Part shown: positions 1 through 8,625 of the stretch, piece by piece
Layout: the number at the start of each line of letters is the position of its first letter
Position numbering within the stretch: position 1 is the stretch's first letter
NCBI RefSeq assembly: GCF_001425355.1
Contig: NZ_LMQN01000015.1
Coordinates: 357,862 to 421,861 of the forward strand
Reading direction: 5' to 3'
DNA: 64,000 bases
Source: Chryseobacterium sp. Leaf405
GTDB taxonomy: Bacteria > Bacteroidota > Bacteroidia > Flavobacteriales > Weeksellaceae
Notes under the pieces: generated by a model
Told to the model about the DNA's origin: nothing
Databases searched by the model: none
What the model saw: only the letters and a program-made list of their open reading frames with translations
Program-made: the position numbers and the translations under genes

Positions 1-597
<597 letters not shown>

Positions 598-621
598 TTT
601 TTATCATAAATAATATAAGGA

Positions 622-650
622 AAAGGCAGTCGTTATGACTGTCTTTTTGT
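622..650 (+). terminator. Rho-independent terminator after katG
   Basis: Stem AAGGCAGTC / GACTGTCTT (one G-U pair) with loop GTTAT, followed by a T-rich run. Confidence 0.8.
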
Positions 651-717
651 TTTTTGTGATTTATATATGGAAAAAAATTCTAGATGATATTTATTGCTAA
701 GTGATTAAAATAAAAAA

Positions 718-740
718 AACCATCCTAAAAAAGGATGGTT
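718..740 (-). terminator. Terminator after tRNA-Gln
   Basis: Perfect 9-bp stem AACCATCCT / AGGATGGTT with an A5 loop. On the minus strand it is followed by a run of T, just downstream of the tRNA 3' end. Confidence 0.75.
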
Positions 741-744
741 TTCG

Positions 745-815
745 TAGACCCACAGGGATTCGAACCCCGAATGACGGTACCAAAAACCGGAGTGTTACCG
801 TTACACTATAGGTCT
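745..815 (-). tRNA. tRNA-Gln (anticodon TTG)
   Basis: Folded by eye on the minus strand. The acceptor stem AGACCTA pairs with TGGGTCT (one G-U). The D stem is GTGT/ACAC and the anticodon arm is CCGGT / ACCGT with one weak pair. The seven-base loop TTTTGGT puts TTG at positions 34-36 after U33. The T arm has the TTCGAAT loop. Discriminator base is A and CCA is not encoded. It stands alone between katG and der with its own terminator. Confidence 0.93.
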
Positions 816-987
816 GTATTTTTTGGTGATGCAAATCTATAAAATTTTCTTTATTAAAAAAATCAATTTTAAAAAAAATGAGAAAATTTCCCTTTGAGAA
901 TCCTGATTGTATTGATATACAAAGCATTAATTTTTCTAAAAAGTGTTTCTCAAAAGGGTAACTTTCTATTTATAAATAATAAAACCT

Positions 988-995
988 TATCTTTG
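988..995 (+). promoter_or_regulatory. -7 box of der promoter
   Basis: TATCTTTG matches the Bacteroidetes -7 consensus TAnnTTTG. It lies 61 bp before the chosen der start and inside an AT-rich stretch. Confidence 0.55.
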
Positions 996-1056
996 CAAAA
1001 AATTGGGCTCCAAAAGTTGGAGAAACCCATTAATAATTATTTTATTAAACATTTTT

Positions 1057-2367
1057 ATGTCGAATATTGTCGCAATCGTTGGGCGCCCCAACGTAGGAAA
1101 ATCCACACTTTTTAATCGTTTACTTGAAAGAAGAGAAGCTATCGTAGATTCTACGGCAGGTGTTACCAGAGACCGTCATTACGGAAAATCTGACTGGAAT
1201 GGAGTAGATTTTACGGTAATTGATACAGGTGGTTACGATGTAAATAATGATGATGTTTTCCAGGGAGAAATTTCTAAGCAGGTTCAGTTGGCTATCGATG
1301 AAGCTACATCAATCATTTTTATGTTAAATGTGGAAGAAGGTCTTACCGATACGGATTACGAAATCCACGAAATGTTAAGAAGATCAAACAAACCTACTTA
1401 TATTGTCATCAACAAAGTAGATTCTGCTAAAGAAGAAGTAGATGCTACCGAATTCTATCAGTTAGGAATTGATAAATATTACACTCTTTCTTCGGCTACA
1501 GGATCTGGAACGGGAGAAATTTTGGATGATATCGTAAAAGATTTTCCAACTACAGATTATAAAGACCCTTTCGAAGGATTGCCGAAAATTACGATTGCAG
1601 GTCGTCCGAATGTAGGGAAATCTACACTAACGAATGCTTTGCTTGATGCTGAAAGAAATATTGTAACAGATGTTGCAGGAACGACAAGAGACAGTATTCA
1701 AACGCTTTACAACAAATTCGGACACGAGTTTGTGTTAGTAGATACTGCGGGAATGAGAAGAAAATCTAAAGTAAATGAAGATTTGGAATTCTATTCTGTA
1801 ATGCGTTCTATCCGTTCTATTGAATATTCTGATGTTGTCATTATCATGGTAGATGCAACGTTAGGATGGGAATCTCAGGACATGAATATCTTCGGTCTGG
1901 CTCAGAAAAACAGAAAAGGGATCGTGATTATTATCAACAAATGGGATCTTATTGAAGATAAACAAACCAATACCATCAGAGATTTCGAAAAATCAATCAG
2001 AGATAAAATCGGTCAGTTCAGTGATATTCCAATTTTGTTTGTTTCGGCTTTAACGAAGCAGAGAATTTTGAAGGCTGTTGAAATGGCAATGCTTGTTTAT
2101 GAAGATCGTAAAAAGAAGATTAAAACTTCAAAACTAAACGAAATCATGTTGCCGATTTTCGAAAGAACACCACCACCGGCAAACAAAGGTAAATTCATTA
2201 AAATCAAATATTGTGTACAGCTTCCAACGCCGTCACCACAGTTTGTATTCTTCTGCAACTTACCGCAATACGTAAAAGAACCTTACAAAAGATTTACTGA
2301 AAACCAATTGAGAAAAGAATTCGGATTTACCGGAGTTCCTATCGAAGTATATTTCAGACAAAAATAA
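1057..2367 (+). CDS. der: Ribosome biogenesis GTPase Der (EngA)
   Basis: Essential tandem GTPase that acts in the maturation of the 50S subunit. Two G domains are visible: P-loops GRPNVGKS at residues 9-16 and about 182-189, G3 motifs DTGG and DTAG, and NKxD motifs NKVD and NKWD. A C-terminal KH-like domain follows and ends in the usual basic tail. The start at 1057 gives 436 residues with the P-loop at the family-typical position; an upstream in-frame ATG at 1003 would add 18 residues not expected in the family and sits just after the -7 box. The gene is monocistronic, closed by a terminator at 2375. Confidence 0.97.
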   Translation: MSNIVAIVGRPNVGKSTLFNRLLERREAIVDSTAGVTRDRHYGKSDWNGVDFTVIDTGGYDVNNDDVFQGEISKQVQLAIDEATSIIFMLNVEEGLTDTDYEIHEMLRRSNKPTYIVINKVDSAKEEVDATEFYQLGIDKYYTLSSATGSGTGEILDDIVKDFPTTDYKDPFEGLPKITIAGRPNVGKSTLTNALLDAERNIVTDVAGTTRDSIQTLYNKFGHEFVLVDTAGMRRKSKVNEDLEFYSVMRSIRSIEYSDVVIIMVDATLGWESQDMNIFGLAQKNRKGIVIIINKWDLIEDKQTNTIRDFEKSIRDKIGQFSDIPILFVSALTKQRILKAVEMAMLVYEDRKKKIKTSKLNEIMLPIFERTPPPANKGKFIKIKYCVQLPTPSPQFVFFCNLPQYVKEPYKRFTENQLRKEFGFTGVPIEVYFRQK

Positions 2368-2374
2368 ATTACAG

Positions 2375-2404
2375 TCCCTTTTAGATTTTCTAAGAGGGAT
2401 TTTT
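2375..2404 (+). terminator. Terminator after der
   Basis: 11-bp stem TCCCTTTTAGA / TCTAAGAGGGA (one G-U), loop TTT, followed by a T run. Confidence 0.85.
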
Positions 2405-2422
2405 AGTCTTACTTAAATTTTA

Positions 2423-2430
2423 TATCTTTA
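2423..2430 (+). promoter_or_regulatory. Possible -7 box of upp promoter
   Basis: TATCTTTA, one base off TAnnTTTG, 20 bp before the upp ATG and just after the der terminator. Confidence 0.4.
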
Positions 2431-2450
2431 ATAAAAAGTTCTCTCAAATA

Positions 2451-3104
2451 ATGAATACAATAGTTTTATCTGAACAGTTTTCGCTTATAAATTCATGGAT
2501 CAATGAACTGAGGAATATTGAAATCCAGCATGACCGAATGAGATTCCGTAGAAATATGGAAAGAATCGGGGAAATTGCGGCATTCGAAATAAGTAAAAGT
2601 TTAGAACATAAAGAAATTGAAATTCAGACACCTTTAGATGCTATTAAGGTAAAGGAAATTGCTGTTCAACCTGTTATTACGACTATTTTAAGAGCGGGAG
2701 TTCCTTTATTTGAGGGAATTTTAAATTATTTTGATAAAGCAGATTGTGGTTTTGTTGCGGCTTACAGAAAACATGATGCCAACGATTATTTTTCTATCAA
2801 ACAGGATTATTTAACGTGTCCGAATATCGACGGAAGACCATTAATTGTTGCAGATCCGATGCTGGCAACCGGAGCGTCTTTAATTGAAGCGATCAAAGAT
2901 TTATTAACCAATGGAACTCCGACTCAGCTTCATGTCGTGGCAGCAATTGCATCCAGACAAGGTGTTGAAACTATCGAAAAAGCGTATCCGGATGCAAAAA
3001 TATGGGTAGGAGCAATCGATGAAAATTTAACCGCAAAAGGCTACATCACACCAGGTTTAGGCGATGCTGGAGATCTAAGCTACGGTGAGAAACTTCAGAG
3101 ATAA
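2451..3104 (+). CDS. upp: Uracil phosphoribosyltransferase
   Basis: Salvage enzyme converting uracil and PRPP to UMP. The 217-residue protein is close to the usual family length. It has the PRPP-binding loop ADPMLATGAS at about residues 134-143 and the uracil-binding C-terminal stretch with GYITPGLGDAGD. The ATG at 2451 follows the der terminator and a weak promoter, so it is probably transcribed alone. Its stop lies one base from the stop of the convergent hydrolase gene, with no obvious terminator between them. Confidence 0.96.
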   Translation: MNTIVLSEQFSLINSWINELRNIEIQHDRMRFRRNMERIGEIAAFEISKSLEHKEIEIQTPLDAIKVKEIAVQPVITTILRAGVPLFEGILNYFDKADCGFVAAYRKHDANDYFSIKQDYLTCPNIDGRPLIVADPMLATGASLIEAIKDLLTNGTPTQLHVVAAIASRQGVETIEKAYPDAKIWVGAIDENLTAKGYITPGLGDAGDLSYGEKLQR

Positions 3105-3105
3105 T

Positions 3106-3792
3106 CTAAGAGAGATTCCAGAAATCTTTCATCAGATTCAATAATGAATTGGGTCGTACTTTATCCATTGGGTGCTTTGTATCTGGAAGTACGGCCAATT
3201 TTGCGTTTGGCAGATTCCTGTAAACGTCTATGCTTTCCTCAAGTGTAACCATATTGTCTTTATCACCAACCATAATCTGTAACGGAAAATTAATCGTTGT
3301 CAATTGATCTTTAAGCGGCGGATTTTTACCTAAAGAAATCATCATTTCAGCAATCGCAGGAAGAAGTTGCTTCCATTTTTCACCATGTTGCTTTTCTAGC
3401 AATTCTGCATACTTTGGAACTTTTTCAGCAATCATATCGGGATTCAGTATCTTACTTTCTCTCAAGGCTTGCTCTTCTGTCCAATCGAATTTTGTTCCCA
3501 AAGTCATAATGGAATTTAAATTTTCAGGATTTTCCAAAGCATAACAAAGTGCAACGTAGCCGCCCATGCTGTGTCCAAAAATATAAATATCATTCAGGTT
3601 TTCTTTAGCAATAAACTCTTTTAATTCCTGCGTATATTTTTCAATGGTGATTCTGTTTTCCGGAAGTTCTGTGTTTCCGTGTCCTGAAAATAAAGGCGCA
3701 TGAACTTTGAAATATTGAGAAAGTTCATTTTTGAAAGGTTCAAAAATTTCGCTGTGACCTAAAGCTCCGTGCAGTAAAATAAGATTTGGCAT
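3106..3792 (-). CDS. Alpha/beta hydrolase
   Basis: Small cytosolic alpha/beta-hydrolase fold protein of 228 residues without a signal peptide. The oxyanion strand motif LLHGALG starts at residue 6. The nucleophile elbow GHSMGG (73-78) carries Ser75. The acid is in GDKD (176-179), and His207 in DTKHPMD completes a credible triad. The substrate cannot be read from the sequence; esterase, lactonase or thioesterase are all possible. It lies downstream of comF on the same strand with an 83-bp gap and may be co-transcribed with it. Confidence 0.85.
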   Translation of the reverse strand: MPNLILLHGALGHSEIFEPFKNELSQYFKVHAPLFSGHGNTELPENRITIEKYTQELKEFIAKENLNDIYIFGHSMGGYVALCYALENPENLNSIMTLGTKFDWTEEQALRESKILNPDMIAEKVPKYAELLEKQHGEKWKQLLPAIAEMMISLGKNPPLKDQLTTINFPLQIMVGDKDNMVTLEESIDVYRNLPNAKLAVLPDTKHPMDKVRPNSLLNLMKDFWNLS

Positions 3793-3875
3793 TTTTATTA
3801 GTTTATGTGAAAATTAAGAAAAAGAATTGAAAGTTTTAGGATGAAACTGCAAATTAAAAATTCTACAGAATTCAT

Positions 3876-4529
3876 TTATTCATCCATCGCCATTACCAAA
3901 ACACTCACTGTATTTTTTCCTGCATTCAGAATTTCCCAGGCAACCGAAGCAATCGTATTTCCTGTCGTAAAAACATCATCAATCAGTAAAATATGTTTCC
4001 CTGAAATATTTTTATTAATAGAAAACGTATTTTTTGTTTCCAAACGGTGCTGTTTATCCTTCAGAGCTTGAGCCTTAGAATAATGGTTTCTCTTAATCAA
4101 TTCATGATCAAAAGGAATATTGTAAAATTCGGACAAAGTTTCCGTAAATAAGTGCAATTGATTGTAACCTCTTTCTTTTAATTTCTTCGGATGAAGCGGA
4201 ATCGTTACCAATAAATCGGGTTTGTCATTTTCAAAATTCAATCGTTCAACTGTCCATTCTGCAACAGTTTTTCCAACTTTTTCTCTGCTTTTGTATTTCA
4301 GCTCGTGAATGATTTTCCGGCTTAAACATTCTTTTTCAAATTGCATCAAAGCAAAAGTATTTTCGACAGGAAAAAGCAGTTTACATTTCTCTTTAATGTA
4401 ATTGTCATCAAAATAATTGAAATGCGTAAAATGGATTTGTTCAAAACAAAGATTGCAGACCAACAAGTCGCCATCTATAATTCGGCTGCATTGAATGCAA
4501 CGATTCGGAAAGAAAATATCTAAAATCAT
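3876..4529 (-). CDS. comF: ComF family protein (phosphoribosyltransferase fold)
   Basis: ComF/GntX-type protein linked in other bacteria to DNA uptake or recombination. The N-terminus has a zinc-finger pair, C11/C14 and C25/C28, typical of the double-zinc-ribbon domain. The C-terminal half is a type I phosphoribosyltransferase fold with the PRPP motif LIDDVFTTGNT near residue 184. At 217 residues it is full length. The start at 4529 places the zinc finger at the usual distance from the N-terminus. It is divergent from the thioesterase gene. Confidence 0.9.
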   Translation of the reverse strand: MILDIFFPNRCIQCSRIIDGDLLVCNLCFEQIHFTHFNYFDDNYIKEKCKLLFPVENTFALMQFEKECLSRKIIHELKYKSREKVGKTVAEWTVERLNFENDKPDLLVTIPLHPKKLKERGYNQLHLFTETLSEFYNIPFDHELIKRNHYSKAQALKDKQHRLETKNTFSINKNISGKHILLIDDVFTTGNTIASVAWEILNAGKNTVSVLVMAMDE

Positions 4530-4616
4530 TTGTGTGTTTATTTTGCTAATATAATAACTTTTACACTTTGTAATTCTAACTTTTATGTTTTATTTTTGAG
4601 TAAATATTTGAAGGAG

Positions 4617-5000
4617 ATGGGTTTGATTTTTGAAAAACAAATAATGGTAAGGGAAGATTATATCGACGGAAATAATCATGTAAATAATGTTCAGTATGTA
4701 AAATGGGTAGAAGAAATTGCCGGGGAACATTGGGATTCTGTAAAAGACAAATTAGGTTTTCCTAATGACATCTGGATGCTTCTTGATCATCATATTCAAT
4801 ATAAAAAGCAAGTGTATTTAGGTGATATTATTACTGTAAAAACGTATCCTAAAACTCCGGAAGGAATTCGCCAGCCGAGAAAAGTAGAGTTTTATTGCAA
4901 TGATAAGTTGGTTGTTGATTCTTTAACGCTTTGGGTTTTTATTGATAAAGAAACACAGAAAATTAAAAGATTGAATAATGATTGGCTTAATCAACTGTAA
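4617..5000 (+). CDS. Acyl-CoA thioesterase, 4HBT hotdog fold
   Basis: Single-hotdog thioesterase of 127 residues. The motif D17-GNNHVNN followed by YVKWVE is the active-site helix signature of the 4HBT/FatA-like group, and the remainder fits the hotdog beta sheet. The ATG at 4617 is preceded by AAGGAG and begins at the family-typical distance from the motif; a longer open frame from 4530 adds hydrophobic residues that belong to the divergent promoter region. The exact acyl-CoA substrate is not readable. Its stop nearly touches the stop of the convergent thioredoxin gene. Confidence 0.85.
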   Translation: MGLIFEKQIMVREDYIDGNNHVNNVQYVKWVEEIAGEHWDSVKDKLGFPNDIWMLLDHHIQYKKQVYLGDIITVKTYPKTPEGIRQPRKVEFYCNDKLVVDSLTLWVFIDKETQKIKRLNNDWLNQL

Positions 5001-5001
5001 A

Positions 5002-5499
5002 TTATTCACTCAAAATTTTTACAATTGTATCCAATTTAGTTTCATCAACAGTTCCAGTGATTTCCTTTATATTTCCATTTTTGTCAATAATAAACGTCAT
5101 AGAATTTCTTAAAAGTGAAAAGTAAGATTTTAACTCTTCACTGGAATTTGTAATATGTTGAAAATTAAATTCCTGTGTTGAGATAAATTTATCAACCTTT
5201 TCTTTATTGTCATAAGTGATTGCAATGAAATTGGCTTTATTACCTAAACTTTCTTTTAATTTATTTAAATACGGAAGTTCTTTAATGCAAGGTTCACAAG
5301 TCGTCGACCAAAAATTAATCAGCGTCATTTTTCCTTTTAAAGCATTGGGACTAAAATTTTTTCCATCCTGATCTTTGTAGTTCTCAATAGGAAAATGTTT
5401 GCCGATTTTGTTTTCAAGGTCAGGAAAAGTCCAGAATTTTTTTTGTTGAGCAACTAATGAGAAGCTGATGATCATTAAAAATAGGGTTATTGTTTTCAT
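5002..5499 (-). CDS. TlpA-like thioredoxin-fold protein, exported
   Basis: Periplasmic thiol-disulfide protein. Residues 1-17 form a signal peptide, followed by a TlpA/AhpC-TSA domain with the redox motif STTCEPC (C68 and C71) after the strand LINFW, then the cis-Pro-like segment near SMTFIIDKNG. It is 165 residues when started at 5499, where the signal peptide begins. The open frame continues upstream for over 100 codons into the queD gene and its promoter, but that extension has no domain and would bury the signal peptide. It probably keeps an exported partner reduced. Confidence 0.87.
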   Translation of the reverse strand: MKTITLFLMIISFSLVAQQKKFWTFPDLENKIGKHFPIENYKDQDGKNFSPNALKGKMTLINFWSTTCEPCIKELPYLNKLKESLGNKANFIAITYDNKEKVDKFISTQEFNFQHITNSSEELKSYFSLLRNSMTFIIDKNGNIKEITGTVDETKLDTIVKILSE

Positions 5500-5586
5500 A
5501 ATGAATGAACGAATCATTTTAATTATTATTTCAGGAAATGAATTTTGTTGTCCTGAAAGAAAATAAACGAAACAAACCAAATTCCT

Positions 5587-5594
5587 TATCTTTG
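5587..5594 (+). promoter_or_regulatory. -7 box of queD promoter, 4 bp from the ATG
   Basis: TATCTTTG ends four bases before the queD ATG, so the predicted transcription start falls on or next to the start codon (leaderless arrangement). Confidence 0.6.
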
Positions 5595-5598
5595 CAAT

Positions 5599-6045
5599 AT
5601 GATACGTATTACAAAAATTTTTACATTCGAGACGGCGCACGTGCTGTACAACTACGATGGAAAATGTAAAAATATGCACGGACATTCCTATAAACTGTTT
5701 GTAACTGTAAAAGGGAAGCCTGTAAATGATTTGGAAAACCCGAAAAACGGGATGGTGGTGGATTTTGGAGATATCAAAAGTATCGTAAAATCTGAAATTG
5801 TAGATGTTTGGGATCATTCGGTTTTGATCAACGGACTTTCGCCTCACAGAGAATTGGGAGAAGGTTTAGAAAATCAAGGTCATAAAGTGATTTATTGCAC
5901 ATTTCAGCCAACCTGTGAAAATATGTTATATGCCATTGCGGCAAAAGTAAAATCAAAACTTCCTGAAGGAATTTCTTTGGCTTATCTTAAACTTCATGAG
6001 ACTGAAAACTCTTATGGAGAATGGTTTGCAGAAGATAATCAATAA
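5599..6045 (+). CDS. queD: 6-carboxytetrahydropterin synthase QueD / PTPS family
   Basis: PTPS-family enzyme converting dihydroneopterin triphosphate to 6-carboxytetrahydropterin on the route to queuosine. Zinc ligands are visible as H14, H27 and H29 (HGHS), with catalytic C23 in GKCKN and the later LHETENS segment carrying the substrate-binding Glu. The length of 148 residues is normal. No preQ1 riboswitch is evident upstream. It is followed after 18 bp by lpxH and likely shares its transcript. The close PTPS paralogues used in biopterin synthesis cannot be excluded by sequence alone. Confidence 0.88.
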   Translation: MIRITKIFTFETAHVLYNYDGKCKNMHGHSYKLFVTVKGKPVNDLENPKNGMVVDFGDIKSIVKSEIVDVWDHSVLINGLSPHRELGEGLENQGHKVIYCTFQPTCENMLYAIAAKVKSKLPEGISLAYLKLHETENSYGEWFAEDNQ

Positions 6046-6063
6046 TTTACAAAAAGTCGGAAA

Positions 6064-6855
6064 GTGCTAAAGACAACCATCAATTTAGAGCCTGGAAAAA
6101 AAGTATATTTTGCTTCGGATCAGCATTTTGGTGCGCCTACTCCAAAGGAAAGCAAAGTGCGTGAAGAACGGTTTATTCGTTGGATGGATGAAATAAAAAA
6201 CGATGCTCAGGTTTTGTTTTTGATGGGTGATTTGTTTGATTTCTGGCACGAATGGAAACACGTAATTCCCAAAGGATATGTGCGGGTTTTTGGGAAAATT
6301 GCAGAATTAAAAGACCGTGGAATTCACGTCTATTTTTTTGTAGGAAATCATGATCTCTGGATGAAAGACTATCTGGAAGAAGAAATAGGATGTACGGTTT
6401 TTTACAAAAAACAATATTTCGAGATGGGCGGAAAACAGTTTTTATTGGCTCATGGTGACGGTTTGGGACCAGGCGATAAAGGCTATAAAAGAATGAAAAA
6501 AGTCTTTACCAATCCTGTTGCGCAGTGGTTTTTTAAATGGATTCATCCGGATGTTGCCATGAAAATTGCGTTGTACATGTCTCGGAAAAATAAAATGATT
6601 TCGGGAGATGAGGACAAAGAATTTTTAGGTGAAGACAAAGAATTTCTGATTATTTATTCAAAAGAAAAGCTCAAAACGCAGAAGATTGACTATTTTATTT
6701 ATGGTCATCGTCACCTTCCAATGGTATTGGATTTGGAACAAAATGCCAAATATGTGAATCTTGGAGATTGGATTTCCTATTTTACATACGGTATTTTTGA
6801 GCATGATTTTGAATTGAAAACTTTTGGAGAAAACACAAAAAAAATTACCTCATAA
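6064..6855 (+). CDS. lpxH: UDP-2,3-diacylglucosamine diphosphatase LpxH family
   Basis: Calcineurin-like metallophosphoesterase for lipid A synthesis, hydrolysing UDP-2,3-diacylglucosamine to lipid X. The metal motifs are in order: SDQH (D19, H21), GDLFDFW (D56), GNHD (N95, H96), AHGDG (H130) and GHRH (H215, H217). No ATG is available near the domain start, and GTG at 6064 is the best start, giving 263 residues. An EDKEFL hexapeptide is repeated at residues 183-195. It follows queD closely. Paralogues in this group can act on other pyrophosphates, so the lipid A role is by family. Confidence 0.85.
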   Translation: MLKTTINLEPGKKVYFASDQHFGAPTPKESKVREERFIRWMDEIKNDAQVLFLMGDLFDFWHEWKHVIPKGYVRVFGKIAELKDRGIHVYFFVGNHDLWMKDYLEEEIGCTVFYKKQYFEMGGKQFLLAHGDGLGPGDKGYKRMKKVFTNPVAQWFFKWIHPDVAMKIALYMSRKNKMISGDEDKEFLGEDKEFLIIYSKEKLKTQKIDYFIYGHRHLPMVLDLEQNAKYVNLGDWISYFTYGIFEHDFELKTFGENTKKITS

Positions 6856-6895
6856 GAGGTAATCTCCGAATGAATCGAAATTCATTCTTGTTTTT
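6844..6895 (+). terminator. Two hairpins in tandem after lpxH
   Basis: First stem ATTACCTC / GAGGTAAT with loop ATAA overlaps the lpxH stop codon. The second, GAATGAAT / ATTCATTC with loop CGAA at 6868-6887, is followed by TTGTTTTT and is the likelier terminator. Confidence 0.7.
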
Positions 6896-7033
6896 AATCC
6901 ATATTCCGAAGATTTTACTGCAAACATTTGACCACAAATTTATTTTTAAATTAAAAAAATATTAAAATAACTTATTTTGATTGTTATCCTACTTTAAAAT
7001 GAGGTAACATGATGTAAAATATTTTTTTTAGAA

Positions 7034-8014
7034 ATGGAAAATATATTCGATATACTTACAGAAGACGATTTTCTGGATGCGTCATTAAAAACATTCCATT
7101 ATCAATATAATAACGTAGAGATCTACAGAAAGTTTGTAGATTATCTCAAAATCAATCCGGATCAGGTGAAAGAATTGTCAGGAATTCCGTTTTTGCCGAT
7201 TGAAATGTTTAAAAATCATAAGATTTTAAACGAAAATGCAACAGCTGATCTGTTTTTTCAAAGCTCAGGAACAACGCAGATGAATTTGTCAAAGCATTTT
7301 ATTGCAGATACCGATATTTATGAAGAAAGTATTTACAAAAGTTTTGAGAAATTTATCGGTAAGCCTGAAGATTTTATATTTCTGGGACTTTTGCCAAGTT
7401 ATCTTGAAAAGCAAAATTCTTCGTTAATATATATGGTAGATTATTTGATGAAAAAATCTGCCAAACCTGAAAACGGATATTTTCTTTACAATCATTCAGA
7501 TTTATTTGCATTGTTGAATACCTTGAAAGATAAAAAAGTAATTCTTTTCGGAGTTTCTTTTGCCCTGCTTGATTTTTTGGATACATTGGAATCTCTTAAT
7601 TTCTCAATTTCTGAATCGCTTAATTTAACAGTCATTGAAACCGGTGGCATGAAGGGCAGAAAAGAAGAAATGACGAAAGATGAATTGCTGAAAATTTTAC
7701 AGAAAGGTTTTAAAACAGATAAGATTTATTCAGAATATTCCATGACGGAATTGCTTTCTCAGGCTTATTCTTTAGGAGAGAATATATATCAATGTCCGAA
7801 TTGGATGAAAGTGATGGTGAGAAATGTAGAAGATCCTTTCAGTTATGAAAAAGAGGGTAGAACCGGAGCAATTAATATTATTGATTTGGCTAATATTCAT
7901 TCGTGTTCATTTATTGCAACGCAGGATTTAGGGAAAATTACAGGAGATCAATTTCAGGTCTTGGGGAGAATTGATCATTCTGATATCCGGGGATGTAGTT
8001 TGTTGGTTTCATAG
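7034..8014 (+). CDS. LuxE-like acyl-protein synthetase (ANL superfamily)
   Basis: Member of the LuxE/acyl-protein synthetase group, which activate an acyl chain with ATP. The adenylate-forming P-loop-like motif SSGTTQ lies at residues 77-82. The second conserved region ETGGMKGRK and the motif YSMTELLSQAY fit the ANL core; the mobile C-terminal domain is reduced, as expected for LuxE relatives of about 326 residues. There is no luciferase gene nearby, so a role in bioluminescence is not suggested. Followed after 14 bp by a nuclease-fold gene, probably one transcript. Confidence 0.72.
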   Translation: MENIFDILTEDDFLDASLKTFHYQYNNVEIYRKFVDYLKINPDQVKELSGIPFLPIEMFKNHKILNENATADLFFQSSGTTQMNLSKHFIADTDIYEESIYKSFEKFIGKPEDFIFLGLLPSYLEKQNSSLIYMVDYLMKKSAKPENGYFLYNHSDLFALLNTLKDKKVILFGVSFALLDFLDTLESLNFSISESLNLTVIETGGMKGRKEEMTKDELLKILQKGFKTDKIYSEYSMTELLSQAYSLGENIYQCPNWMKVMVRNVEDPFSYEKEGRTGAINIIDLANIHSCSFIATQDLGKITGDQFQVLGRIDHSDIRGCSLLVS

Positions 8015-8028
8015 TTTGTATAAAGTTT

Positions 8029-8577
8029 ATGAAGTTAAAAATAGAAGAGTTAGTTCATGCATTTATCTATTCTCAATGTAATTTTGAGAAAGAAATTGTG
8101 TTGACGAATCATTTTCAGGCAGATTGGGAAGCAGATATATTAATTGTAGATGCAGACGGTTTCAGCCATGAAATTGAAATTAAGCTGTCGAAAAGTGATT
8201 TTAAGAATGATTTTAAAAAATCTTATACCAATTCGAATACAGGCGAAAAATTTTTAAAGCACGAGAAAATTTCCTGTGGAGATTACGTTTGTAACGCCTT
8301 CAGTTTTCTCTTGCCGATGGGAATGATTGATCATTCATCAATTCCTGAACATTGCGGAATTATTGAGTTTTATCATAATGTAGATTCCTGGGAAACCGAA
8401 TTTTATATCATCCGAAAACCAAAACGAGTACACGAAGATTCTTATTGGAAATTAAATGACAAAGATCTTTTTCTCCGAAAAATGGCAATGAATTTATTGT
8501 ATCGTAAAATGGAAATTAAAGGAAAACATGAAGAACTGATCTTTAAAAATCCTTTTGATATTAAGAAAATAAAATAA
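8029..8577 (+). CDS. Predicted PD-(D/E)XK nuclease-fold protein
   Basis: A 182-residue protein not matched to a named enzyme. The N-terminal third reads like a restriction-endonuclease core: ADILIVD with D36, a turn, then the strand EIEIK with E50 and K52, giving D-(x13)-E-x-K after a helix with an earlier conserved Glu. Downstream a Cys-rich turn and a basic tail follow. No methylase, helicase or toxin partner is next to it; it sits 14 bp behind the LuxE-like gene and ends at a shared bidirectional terminator. Nuclease activity is inferred from the motif only. Confidence 0.5.
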   Translation: MKLKIEELVHAFIYSQCNFEKEIVLTNHFQADWEADILIVDADGFSHEIEIKLSKSDFKNDFKKSYTNSNTGEKFLKHEKISCGDYVCNAFSFLLPMGMIDHSSIPEHCGIIEFYHNVDSWETEFYIIRKPKRVHEDSYWKLNDKDLFLRKMAMNLLYRKMEIKGKHEELIFKNPFDIKKIK

Positions 8578-8609
8578 AAATCCTGTCTGGCCAGACAGGA
8601 TTTGTTTTG
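8578..8609. terminator. Bidirectional terminator
   Basis: Perfect 26-bp palindrome with arms AAATCCTGTCTGG and CCAGACAGGATTT, flanked by A and T runs, between two convergent genes. Confidence 0.85.
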
Positions 8610-8625
8610 ATATATCTTGAGATTA

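Noticed and set aside
697-927. Minus-strand open frame across the tRNA region
   Set aside because: It runs through tRNA-Gln and its terminator and encodes nothing recognisable.
5500-5598. preQ1 riboswitch before queD
   Set aside because: The gap is 99 bp, shared with a divergent gene, and the -7 box abuts the ATG, leaving no leader RNA.
5500-5847. N-terminal extension of the TlpA-like protein
   Set aside because: It reads through the queD gene and promoter on the opposite strand and would bury the signal peptide.
7034-8014. Bioluminescence locus because of the LuxE-like gene
   Set aside because: No luciferase or reductase genes nearby; LuxE-like enzymes are common in non-luminous Bacteroidetes.
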